Below are positions 10,981 to 21,405 of a DNA stretch of 64,000 bases, piece after piece (within the stretch, counting starts at the first letter, position 1; each line of letters begins with the position of its first letter). Under the pieces are notes generated by a model. That model saw nothing but the letters and a program-made list of their open reading frames with translations. It was not told the origin of the DNA and did no database searches. The stretch is from assembly GCA_021234155.1 (NCBI GenBank), contig JAJEKV010000018.1, positions 19,257,423 through 19,321,422 of the forward strand, given 5' to 3'. The DNA is from Isoetes taiwanensis. Taxonomy: Eukaryota > Streptophyta > Lycopodiopsida > Isoetales > Isoetaceae. The translations under genes and the position numbers were made by a program.

Positions 10981-11574
10981 ATCAAAGAAAGAATGAACGA
11001 AAGATTAATGACTCCTGCAAAAGATCATTTGGGTTTATGAAACCAGAATGCTACAACGTGCAGCATTGCAGCTACAGAACAGTAGGGTACACGAAAGAAA
11101 GCAGAAAGCTTTTTTTACAGAAAGCATGAAGCATATTTTACAGAGAGGGCCCCATACAAAACAAAAGACAATTACCTGCTTCTGACTCGTTCTTTGATTC
11201 GTTTTTGCCAGGTCTATGCCTTTGCTCCAAAAAGTGAAAAACCTGCAGAAATACGAGTAGATTATTAGGAATATCAATGCCTTGCATCTGTTGATTAATA
11301 GTCAACATGCAATATGCTCATCAAAAAAAGAATAAACAAAAGATTAATTATAACTTCTACAAGAGATCATTTGGGTGTATGAAACCAGCATTGCAGCTAC
11401 AAAATAGTAGAGTATACGGAAGAAAGCATGAAGCTTTTTTTTTACAGAAAGCATGGAGCAGAGCTTATAGAGAGGCCCTACACAAAACAAAAGACAATTA
11501 CCTACTCATTTTTTCCAGGTCTATGCCTTTGCTTCAAAAGCCAAAACCCTGCAGAAATATACCAGTAGATTATT
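10981..11574. repeat. Imperfect tandem duplication of about 0.3 kb
   Basis: 10981-11266 and 11320-11574 align over their lengths (GATCATTTGGGT, ACAAAAGACAATTACCT, CCAGGTCTATGCCTTTGCT) with an offset of 339 bp. Several substitutions and small deletions separate them, so the duplication is not recent. No coding content recognised. Confidence 0.8.
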
Positions 11575-13399
11575 AGTTGTTTGACTCTAGAGGATGCTTT
11601 GAGGAATGGACATCTTAATTATGCTTTAATTACACCTGGATATGTGCAAAGAGAAACATTAACATAAAATAACAGAAAATACAGAAGAAGCTCAAAGTGC
11701 AGAAGAAAAAATGAAAAAGACACACTGCCTCTGCAAACAAACTTGAAGATTACAGATAGATATCATTTTCTTACCTTCGCTGCAAAGGTATATTTATGCC
11801 ATGATGCCAAAATCCGATACACCGTTTGATATGAAATAAGAGTTCTAGTATTTGCCAGACTGGTCTAGATTATGGGCACAAATCATCTTGCAAGAAACCA
11901 GAAATCCTCATGCCAGCCAGAAACCTAATTCACAAACTACCTCTGGAAATTCGCTTGCTTTAAAGCCTTCAGAATATGCTTACTTTGCATTTTCCGAAAT
12001 GCTGATGAAGTGAAACTGATTGTTTGCTTGCTGCCACTACCATTTTCCATTGTTGTTGGCTTGCTGCAGCTTGCTTGCTTTCTTCCTTTTTCCACACGCC
12101 GAGAAACTGCCATAAGTGGAAAGAAAACTCGGATCGAATTGATAAACCAAATAAACCATAAACAAGGTTCTTGCCATGAATAACCCAGGGATCTTGGGTA
12201 ACTATCCTCGTCAAATGCGTTTCCAAAAAGGCAGTGCAGAAGCGAGATGCCATAACCTATATACCCTATAGCTCCCGAAGAAAATGCACGACGGAAAATC
12301 TTCGAGAAGCGCGATGCCATAAGCAATGGCTCCCATGCCTTTCCAAAATACGGTTTTGAATTGGGGCGCCCTACGCAATTAAGGGATCTCAGCTATAGAT
12401 CCGACTTTCGCCTAATCGCATCAACACAGAACCAAGATGAAAATGCCTTTCAAAAAGTATGACGAAAATGCCTTTCAGAAAGCGATTATGGATGGGGCGC
12501 CCTACCTTTCGGTGTTACAACACAATCGGACGGCCCAAAATGAAAGTTGTGGGAAAAGAAATTGACGGCCGAGATGCTATGCACACACTACATTTTGCTT
12601 TTATTACTGTATATAGATTCCAATGATTCTATTCATAGATTTCATCTTGAAGAAGCATTTTGTGAAAGGTCACGCCCGTGGAGTGGATCCGTCGACCGAA
12701 ATGATGAGACCTCTAGAGCTGATTGACGCCTTGTTCTGGGTTAAAATGGAAGTTATCAGTTGCAAGGTTTTTGAGAAGCTGCTGGCAGACCAGGAAATTT
12801 GGGAGTATAATCGGGAACTTTGCTGCCAAGTTAGTGATTCATGAGAATGCCCGGGACTCCGGGATATTACACTTGCTTGATGCATCTACCTTGGACCCTC
12901 TGGAGCTGGATTGTTTATTGTTCGAACATACCAAAGAGGCCTTTGTTATCATTTCTCTGGACGTGGTGCTTGATAACTGGGCGACTGCCTTACAAAGACT
13001 CTGATATATTTTGGCCTTGTTAATTCTGTCAAGCTTGTCAACTAGCTTCAAAACTCTGTTTTAAGTCTTTATACTTTCATAGTTTTGATTTTTCCCTCCT
13101 GTGGAGGTGTTATGTACATGGCTCTCGGCCATCTATTTGTTTTCTTGCGGAAAAAAAACCATAGAGACTTTATCATATAAGAGAGAAGGTTATAGAGAGA
13201 TCATGAGTGATCAAAGTTTTCGAACCGAAGTCCTTCCACGCTATAACATATCACAACAAAGTTAAGATGGACAACAAGAAGGTCCTCAGTGGACCATAAA
13301 GAAACACACAAAACAAAATAGAACATGGCCCCCAAAGCGAGTCGTCAGAGAACTACAGATGCCGCCGTATGCACTACTCACCTGCAGGATTACAGTACA
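11575..13399. other. No recognisable gene; possible LINE-like 3' tail at 12620-13165
   Basis: Between 12620 and 13005 there are overlapping short plus frames, followed by GGCTCTCGGCCATC and a run of eight A at about 13159. That arrangement resembles the 3' end of a 5'-truncated plant LINE, but I recognise no RT motif. GC content rises near 12120-12560. Nothing else can be supported. Confidence 0.3.
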
Positions 13400-13689
13400 T
13401 TAGTATTTAATATTATTATGTAAAGTTGTGGTTGAAGGGACCACCCCCTTGAACGAAAATGAGTGAATCCTATGATGCCTAAGGCTTGCAATTCGTCTCG
13501 GCATAAGGAATGGCAATATTCCCATTATAGCCGTAGACGACTGCATCCCAATATGTCTATATGATAATCCCCATCCTAGGATGCATCTAAACCCAACCCC
13601 CTGCATGATCCCTGCCGGATCTAACACTCACCCACTTACCATTGAGTTGGAGTCGATAGCATCGTATATAGTTCGACCTTGGGGTGGTC

Positions 13690-13830
13690 GCATAAAGTCG
13701 GGATAAGCCTTATTGCTTAAGGACCCAAGTAGCATCCTCTGTGGACAAGTGTTTCCACTTAACCAAGTACTACAACATATGTGTTGTTCTTGTTTGCTTA
13801 TATGATCTATCGAGAAGACCACCTGGAACG
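13690..13830 (-). pseudogene. Integrase C-terminal chromodomain remnant
   Basis: On the minus strand the frame encodes GLLDRSYKQTRTTH, a stop, then YLVKWKHLSTEDATWV. The YLVKWK.L...DATWE core is the chromodomain signature of plant chromoviruses, a module thought to steer integration to heterochromatin histone marks. It follows the integrase C-terminal block with the usual spacing. The internal stop and absence of the final glutamate show decay. Confidence 0.7.
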
Positions 13831-13929
13831 ATTTCCAATTGTTCGTCGGTCATTTCCAGAAGTGTCAGTGTACAAAGGATCTCATGAGGATCTGGAGTAT
13901 GTTTTTTCAAAGGGTTTACATGAAAAACT

Positions 13930-14142
13930 TTATGGACTTTGTGATAAGTTATAAGCTTTAGGACCTATCCGTTGAATGATCTCGAAGAATCTCGTCCATC
14001 GTGGTGCCAGTTTCTTGCAATTGCCAATCTTGAGTTTGGCTTGCTTAACCTTGATTAACAACCATACTGAATCACCAACTTGAAGCTCTCGTGGCGTTCG
14101 ATGCTTGTTGGCAAGATTCTTTTGTCGACTTTGCGCTGCCAA
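13930..14142 (-). pseudogene. Integrase C-terminal DNA-binding block
   Basis: The frame contains RQKNLANKHRTPRELQVGDSV and then KKLAPRWTRFFEIIQRIGP.AY. The R.K.A..HR...F.VGD.V and KL.PR..GPF.I..RIGP.AY patterns are hallmarks of the gypsy integrase tail. It ends in a stop before the chromodomain. Confidence 0.8.
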
Positions 14143-14157
14143 TAAATACCCACGGAC

Positions 14158-14406
14158 TTATTCCACCAAAGCTTGCATATGCATGAGCAATTGTTGTGAG
14201 ATGGTCACCTTGGAAACTGGGTTATGCCACGTGTCTGGAGTGAGGCATTGGTAGCCATAGGTAATCATAAAGGGAGACATCCTTGAAGACTCTTTCTTAG
14301 TGCTATTATAAGCAAACTCCACCACATGAATGTAGTCTGCCCACTGAGATTTCTTAATTGCATAGCATATCCTAAATAATGTGGTTGGTACGCTCTGACT
14401 GACCAT
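14158..14406 (-). pseudogene. Integrase catalytic core, C-terminal half
   Basis: Encodes WADYIHVVEFAYNSTKKESS followed by MSPFMITYG, the VEFAYN.S...S...SPF...YG block that contains the last part of the DDE catalytic core. The rest of the core (14407-14637) is in other frames with stops. Confidence 0.75.
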
Positions 14407-14637
14407 CTTTCTGAGGGTGATATGCGGTACTCATGGCGAGCTTGGTTTGTATAGTGCTAAAGAAGTACTTCCAAAAAGCACTAACAAACTTAGGATCATG
14501 ATCCGAAATAATGGTTCGTGGCATACCATGGAGTCAAAACATCACTTTAGAGAATAAGAGTGTCGTATCCAAAGCAGTGTCGGTGATGCGCCATGGCAAG
14601 AAATGTGCCATTTTAGAAAGCTTGTCGACTACCATCA

Positions 14638-14856
14638 TCAAGGCATCAAAACCCCTAAGTGTCCGTGGAAAATAAAGTCTATGGTAATGACTTCCCATTT
14701 AGCATTGAGAATGTCCAGAGTTTCAAGCTCGCCTGGGGTCCGTAACTGCTTTGCTTTTGTTTGTTGGCACAGCCGACACTGCTTAATGTAACATGCAATA
14801 TGGTTCTTCATGCCAGGCCAGAAATAGCTGGATCTTATCTTGAAGTATGTCTTCAT
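14638..14856 (-). pseudogene. Integrase zinc-binding (H2C2) and core start
   Basis: The frame encodes SSYFWPGMKNHIACYIKQC then RLCQQTKAKQ. This is the YFWPGM...YI..C..CQ..K part of the H2C2 zinc finger, followed by a degraded start of the core with WEVITIDFI, where the first catalytic aspartate is visible. The upstream histidine pair is in a different frame. Confidence 0.8.
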
Positions 14857-15411
14857 GAAGCCAGCATGACCAGCTATTGGACTATTATGTGTGTCATGCA
14901 GAATGAGCTCACTCCTGATGATTCAGGCACATATAACTTATCTCGGTAATATAAAAGATTATTGTGCTTCTTATAATGCCTGAAAGCATCTCACTCCTTG
15001 TCTGAAGGCTGCTCCACACTTCACAAAACTCAGGATCAATTGGAAGAGATTGCTCAATGGTCTTCCCAAACTTACTTGTGAGTGTGGAAATATGTGTACG
15101 TGTTGTCAACGGGTGCTGAGAAAGGGCATCAGCAACAAATTATGCTTACCTGGTTTATACAGAACCTCCAAATCATACTCTTCCACGAATTCTATCCATC
15201 TTCGTTATCAGAGGTTAAGATTGACCTATGTGAATATATACTGAAGGCTTTGATGATCTGCATCCAGTTGGAATCGTCGTCCAAGAACTTAATGCCTCCA
15301 TATGCGCAAAGCATGCACGACTGCAAGCAGCTCTTAGTCATGCGTGGTGTACATCTGTTCCCCATCATTCATCTTCTTAGAATCATAGGCTTATAGCTCG
15401 TCCTTCTTGCA

Positions 15412-15642
15412 TCAAACATCCCCAGTAGTTATCTGAGTGGCATCGGTTGCAACCGCCTTGTCCTTCTGAAGATCTAAAGCGTAAGAACTGGCGCAGTGGT
15501 CAAAGCTTCCTTTAACTGTTGGAATCCCGCTTGAACTTTGTTCTTCCAATGAGTTGCCTTTGACCTTCTCATGCTTTGTGAGGCCGGTGAGGGGTGCTTC
15601 TATCTTGGCAAACTTAACGAACTTGCGATAATATCCTGCCAA
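15412..15642 (-). pseudogene. RT connection / RNase H start
   Basis: Encodes AGYYRKFVKFAKIEAPLTGL, the Y.R.F...F..IA.PL..L connection motif, and after a frameshift residues near AVATDAT that represent the first RNase H catalytic aspartate (usual form ..TDAS). Frame breaks lie between the two. Confidence 0.75.
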
Positions 15643-15753
15643 GCCTAAGAAACTTCGAACTTCAGAAACATTCCTAGGAGCTGGTCATTCCTTGACTGCC
15701 TCAATCTTAGCTGGATCGGTGACAATGCCATCAGTAGAAATAATATGACCCAA

Positions 15754-16420
15754 TTACTCCACCCTGGTGGTTGCAAAGTTACATTTGGAGAATTTGGCGA
15801 AGAGTTGGTGGTGCCGCAACTTCTGGAGAGCCAGTCTAAGGTCGCGTTCGTGATCTTTTAAAGTCCTACTGTAGATAAGGACGTCGTCAAAGAAAATAAT
15901 GAGAAACTCATCCAGATAGTCTCGAAAGACATCATTCATGAGACGCATGAACGTGGTTGGGGCATTTGTCAGCCCAAAAGGCATAACAGTAAATTCATAA
16001 TGTCCATAGCGAGTCCAAAAGGCTGACCTATGGATGTCCCTCTCCTTGAATCTTATCTGATGATAGCCAGATCGAAGATTTATCTTGGAGAAGTACTTGG
16101 CTCCTTGCAACTGGTCCATAAGATCATCAGCCCTGGGTAATGCATATTGGTTCTTGATAGTATGCTTGTTCAACTGGCGATAATCAATACACATGTGTAA
16201 GCTACCGTTCGTCTTCTTAGCAAATAAAATTGGGGCTCCAAAGGGTGAAACACTCGGCCGAATGAAGCCCAACCTAAGACTTTCCTGCAGTGGGCAAGGC
16301 ATGGGCTCGACACCTCTGGGGTGATGCGTCATTTTCTATGGGGTTCATAAGCTCTGCCAATTCCGGCGTGCTCATGCGGTATGGAGCCTTATTGGTAGGC
16401 TTAGTCCCGAGTTGTAGTGC
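15754..16420 (-). pseudogene. Ty3/gypsy reverse transcriptase
   Basis: The 192-codon frame 15754-16332 encodes [27 protein letters not shown], then [26 protein letters not shown] and the catalytic region [11 protein letters not shown]. The usual YVDD-type active site reads FFDD, and the usual F.K.DL.SGYHQI motif reads KINLRSG, so the first catalytic aspartate is lost (N). The N-terminal side (16333-16420) encodes APYRMSTPELAEL but is separated by an inserted 60-bp segment. Sequence identity to active plant elements is clear, activity is not possible. Confidence 0.9.
16292..16350. repeat. 60-bp family X LTR fragment inside gypsy RT
   Basis: The segment starting GGGCAAGGCATGGGCTCGAC matches 4039-4096 in family X LTR copy I closely, and more distantly the equivalent LTR position of copy II. 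It separates APYRMSTPELAEL from the RT block [14 protein letters not shown], which are normally almost adjacent. Confidence 0.65.
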
Positions 16421-16463
16421 AATTTAGCACTCTACCCCCTTAAAGGATGGTAACTTCCCAATC

Positions 16464-16970
16464 TCATCTGAGGCTAGCTATAGATGGTGGCAAGCGTTGA
16501 ATAATCTCCTCTTGCTGAGCATGAGCCTCCATGGATGCAAACCTAACAATGCAAGCAACCTGGCTACGTCGGATAGCCTTAGCCAGTCGTCTCAAAGATA
16601 TACACTGCATGATGGGGTTAATTGCATTACCTGCTATGGTAACATGGGTCCCATTTGCTACATTAAAGGTAACCTCGCGCTTTTCACAATCTATGTTGGC
16701 CTTTGCAGCTGCTAGAAGTTCCATCCTCACAATCAAGTCATATTTGCCAATATTCATGATCTCTGCTTCCAAAGCAACAGGTGCCCCTAGTAATTGGATA
16801 TTCAAGTTAAAACGATGGCTTTGGGTGTGGCGCACAGCCCCACTTGCCAATGTAACAGGTCATGGTTTGGATTTCAAGGGTTTTAGCTGCAAGTTTTCTA
16901 CCAACCTAGGTGATGCGCAGTTATGCATACTACCCATGTCCATGAGAATGACAAAAGGTTCGCTATCAAT
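16464..16970 (-). pseudogene. Gypsy aspartic protease and linker
   Basis: The frame at 16464-16850 encodes IGKYDLIVRMELLAAAKANI followed by DCEKREVTF. This matches the YDLILGMDWL...A.IDC block that ends the gypsy protease. Upstream at about 16925-16950 the active-site region reads MDMGSMHN, in which the catalytic D-S-G has become D-M-G. A stop separates it from the rest. Confidence 0.75.
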
Positions 16971-17139
16971 TTAACCCACAATAGATATGACACTAGGTTG
17001 ACTGTCGGCCTGGCCTGTCTCTATAGCAGCAAAAATATGAGACTCACCTTGTATATAATCATTTGCCTCTTCCTCCGCTAGGGATGGCAGGTCACAAAAA
17101 GGTGTCAGCTCCTCCTATTCCACCTCGGCCAAGGCTGCC

Positions 17140-17498
17140 TGTGCCGCCTGTGTGACATATGGGCATTCTTGCATTCAATGGCCCGGTCAGAAACATCGAA
17201 AATATGCCTTGTCTCTTTTTAGCTGTTCACGAGCCTCCCGTGGAATAGATTGAAAAATCTGCTGCATTGTGCCATTAGCGGTATTTGGCTTATCTGGAAT
17301 ATTGAAGCTTACTTTCTTCTCTGACTTCTGATAAGGGGGCTGTTGGGGAGGTCCCAGACTAATAGAGCGGGCCTTATATGGAGCATATGTCTTGCCTGGA
17401 ACAAAATTAGCAGAACGCGGATAAGGTGACTTTGGTGCATCCTCTTTCAAGCTGAGAGCTTTTGCCTCGGACTCTGTCGCAATTTCATGCGCTAACAA
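17140..17498 (-). pseudogene. Gag C-terminal part with broken CCHC zinc knuckle
   Basis: A proline- and lysine-rich segment leads to YFRCF, a stop, PGH, a stop, and MQECPY. This is recognisable as a C-x2-C-x4-H-x4-C knuckle in which two codons have become stops and the first cysteine is changed. The upstream part of gag is not found. Confidence 0.55.
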
Positions 17499-17500
17499 AG

Positions 17501-20500
17501 TTTATGATGTCATTTGCTTCTTCTATGCACTTTAAAGAGTTCAAGGAGTTAAGGGAGTTTGCATGTGCAAACAAAATGATTGACAAGATTTCGCAAAGGA
17601 ATGGCAAGCCTAGAGGTTGGGGTTTTCATGTGGTTTTTCTAGATCTCCCTACAAATATGATACCTACCATTGGGCATGATGAAATTCCAGCATGGAAGTT
17701 ATGTGATTAGGAGTTCATAGATGCTAGCATGAGCATTGCTACACTTTGATTGGATGACAAAGGATTTGCATTGTGCATTTGTATGCAGGAACAACTAAAG
17801 ACAATGGACATGCATGCAAAGAAGCAGAATTTGGAGAAATATCGAATTTTCTTTCTATCCTCTAAGGTTCCTTTTGGTCGTAGCAAGGATAGGCTAGGAA
17901 TGATTGCACGATATTGCCAAGTATGTGTCATCTATACCGCATAAGAGTGCTCGTGCCACCAACCAACGGCTCACCTTTTCAGCATAAAAGCTACGACCTA
18001 GATCGAGAGTTCTACACTCATCATTTGATAGAAACTGATAGACTGCACTACAAAGATATGCAATTGTCAAGATTTTAGTTTAGAAAAGTTGTCGATTTTT
18101 GCATACTTATTGTCCAGTTGGTGGCTTAATGCCTGATTTGTTGGCATATTCCAGGCATATACTGACATATACCTGGAATATGCCACAAACCCACATGAAC
18201 GAGGGTTTGCCCCCTTAGGGGCCCAAAAATAACAGATCCACTTTACTTCTGTTATGGTGCTGTATTTACATGCTCATCTCTTGTATTTTGGCTTGAAGCC
18301 ATGGTTCTTGTGCAAGGGGTGCTCCTATTTAAATTTGACCCCATGCTGACCCCATACTGGTGGCTTGGATTCTCGCAGCCAGCATATTCTGTGGAGGATG
18401 CTGGGTGAATGTTTTCGAAATAACCTAATGTAAGCATGTCGAAATACATTTGCGGCCATAACTTCCATAAACAAGCTCCAAATTTAGTGTGAGAGCATGC
18501 GCTGGAAAGATTAGAGAAAGATCTAATGTTATCTGTGTGTAAATCGTAGTCTAATTTTGGGTCCACGGCGATTCAATCTTGTGCAGCTGAAATATCCCAC
18601 AGCCGTTACGGAAAAAAAGAAGAGAAGGAGGTATATAGTGAGGTATGTTGCAAGCATTCTTTATCTTTGCGCTTGGGGCAATGACGCAGTTAGTGAGGTT
18701 TATCCGAGACGCGTCAATTGCTGGTTGAAAACTATTTCCAAACCCCTTCCTCGGCTTCCTCACGGGAGCCAGGAAAATTTCTGGAAGGCTGGCCTCTGGC
18801 TCCGGCCTATAAATTAAGTACTCCAGTTTTGCAAATTGCAGGCTCTGTTTACCTAAGTTGTACATTTGTGAATACACTGAAGGAAGCATCACAGGATAGT
18901 GCATATATTATCTATCCAGTTCTCTCTGTGCCATGTTTGTATCAATATTCACTGCAGTCCTACAACAAAAGATGTTACTTCAATCTGATCCAACTTTGAT
19001 GTTCTTTCTCTGTTTAACCAAGTTGAAGCTAGCAATTTACTAACGAAGGTTGTGCCCTCCTTCGGTAATGGAGTTCAAAGCCAGTATACATGGACTTGGT
19101 AAAAGCTGTGCCACTTCTTGGCAATCGCTAAAGCAGGATGCACAACCAGGGAGAGTACAGGGTTTGAGGAGCATGGGCTTCATCAATATATCTGCCGAGA
19201 TTTTCTGTAGTGTAATATGGTGGTAATGTGTTTCAATATATTTCCTGTCATGGTTGAGGCTACTTCCAGCAGAGAAACAAAACCTAACCCATAAGGAACT
19301 CTTTCCTAGATGATATCAGGAGCTAAGAAAGAAAAGAGTCACAAAGTGGAGATAAATCTTCACATAGTTTCCATTTATTACATAAACCTTGGTCTGCTTG
19401 GCTATGGAGAGGAGCTGAGATAGGAGTCAATGTCAAGACAGACTGGGTCCTACATAGCCAGCATAATAGTTGCCTGCATGTTTCTTACCAATAGGGCATT
19501 GGGGTGTATGTTTCTTGAATCAGTAATATCCGCTCGGAAAGCTGTTACAGTCAGAATAAGAGGTCTGAGGCATGGTTAACCTCAAGCAAGCAAATTTTAT
19601 GTGATAAGTTTTGTTTTCTTTGGTTAGCGAGCTCCTAGGTACCACTCTTTAGTTTCCTTGTGTGTTATCTCAGTTCATTACTGATAGTGATTTTCATTAA
19701 GAGAAAAACTTTTGCTCGGCTGGATCTCTTAGTAATTTTGGAGAGAGCTTCTACATGCTGGATCACATTTACGTTGGATATAAGAAGAGCCAAGCACTTG
19801 GATGATTCTTGAGGATCACAAGATTCTTGATGGAGCTTCTTAAAGAAAACCTGTTGCACGGTTTGAAATCTTCTATGTAATCAATGCTGCTAAATATTGC
19901 TACGTGGCACTGCTTCGGGATTGCAAATTGGAAAAAAAAATATCGATCTAGTAATATTTTGTTTTTGAGGGAAAGTTCTTGCCTTTAGCTTTATCACTGC
20001 AGTTGAACCAATAGAATCTTTGCTCTAATCCAGTGCTTGATGGTTCTAATTATCACTTCTTGATGGCGGCGTTAATTGCAGACTTGGAGAGACTTTCTGA
20101 AGTATGTCCAGATCTAGTCCTTTTATTATCTCAACGTGAGATTAAATCTTACATTCATTAGGATCGGGTGAAGTTTGATAGGATTTGCTGTAGGGATGCA
20201 GACATCCAATCTAGTCTTGTATGTCAAAGATTAGAACCTAGAGGGATATGCATTTGTGCCTGCGTGATATGAAATATTGGCAGAGTCAGACATTGGAAGC
20301 ACTTGTAAGTAGATCGGAGGCCATATAAGCAAAGGAGCAATTAGACTTGGGTCAATTGTGAGCAAGAGCATGTCAACAAGTTGAAGGACATTAGGGGGAT
20401 TTGATTGCAGCAAGCGGAGAGACAAGTCACAGAGAGCTTATCATTCAACTCCTGAGAAATTGTTTAAATACATGGCCACGGCCACAAGTGCCATAATTCA

Positions 20501-20736
20501 GAAAGCTATTAGTTGGCAAGCAAGAATTCTGAAAGAGAGGATTTGGAAGTCTGCTTAGGTTTCTACTGCAAGGTATTTACGGAAAAGTTTTCTTAATACA
20601 GCTGCAACTTCAACAGATGTGTTTTATTTGCATGCGCTATGCAAACAAATTTACTTTCAGCATAACCAAATTATAAGCCTTAATGATCGACCAGACACTT
20701 ACAGTTATAACTAGGCTGCATGATGAGACTCAACAG
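17501..20736. other. No recognisable gene
   Basis: Several short frames exist (for example 17462-17710 + and 18551-18904 -), none with a family motif. 18130-18190 contains internal direct repeats (CATATTCCAGGCATATAC...). A TATA-like CTATAAATTAA lies at 18808 after a GC-rich stretch but leads into no convincing ORF. The gypsy 5' LTR could be hidden here; I could not find a matching partner. Confidence 0.4.
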
Positions 20737-21405
20737 ATACACCATGCTTATTATCAATTGGATTTTCAGTTTCAGGCTGCAATTTCTGCCATGGTAGATG
20801 GACAACACAAGATGAAGAATGGCTGATAACCTAGGCTCTTAGTTATCCTATACTTTCTCTTCAAACCTAGGCTCTAGTTATCCTATAGTTTCTCTTCATC
20901 GACCTATCAAACTATATCCAAGTTTGCTCTATCACTGTTAACTCAGCCATGTCTATGACTGGAACACATAAACCAGTTAATAATTGGAATTCAGAAAACA
21001 TGTTACTATCCTGCTAGGAACACGCCAATGGTAATGCTTTCTATTTGGCGTGTTCCTAGGCTGCAATACACCATGCTTATTATCAATTGGATTTTCAGTT
21101 TCAAGCTGCAATTTCTGCCATGGTAGATGGACAACACAAGATGAAGAATGGCTGATAACTTAGGCTCTTAGTTAACCTATAGTTTCTCTTCAAACCTAGG
21201 CTCTAGTTATCCTATAGTTTCTGTTCATCGACCTATCAAACTATATCCAAGTTTGCTCTATCACTGTCGGGCATCGGGCATACTTGCAAAAGAAGATAAC
21301 TCAGCCATGTCTATGACTGCAACACATAAACCAGTTAATAATTGGAATTCAGAAACATGTTACTATCCTGCTAGGAACACGCCAATGGTAATGCTTTCTA
21401 TTTGG
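20737..21405. repeat. Tandem duplication, two copies of about 0.32 kb
   Basis: 20737-21048 and 21066-21405 are nearly identical from ATACACCATGCTTATTATC to AATGGTAATGCTTTC. Copy 2 contains about 28 extra bases around 21268-21296. The joint between copies is a perfect quasi-palindrome (21014-21059). Confidence 0.9.
21014..21059. other. 15-bp perfect inverted repeat at duplication joint
   Basis: CTAGGAACACGCCAA (21014-21028) and its reverse complement (21045-21059) flank a 16-base loop. In the second copy of the duplication only the first arm is present (21371-21385). Confidence 0.9.

Larger units (their letters stand above)
13400..17500 (-). mobile_element. Dead Ty3/gypsy retrotransposon with chromodomain (chromovirus type)
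   Basis: Reading on the minus strand, gag tail, protease, RT, RNase H, integrase and chromodomain follow in the Ty3/gypsy order. Every domain carries stops or frameshifts. The integrase-then-chromodomain end places it in the chromovirus group of plant gypsy elements. LTRs could not be identified on either side; the 5' LTR would lie above 17500. The RT frame is interrupted by a 60-bp piece shared with family X LTR (16292-16350). Confidence 0.85.

Noticed and set aside
12839-13051. Gene at 12620-13050
   Set aside because: Overlapping frames on both strands with no motif; better explained as a truncated LINE-like tail ending in poly(A) near 13160.
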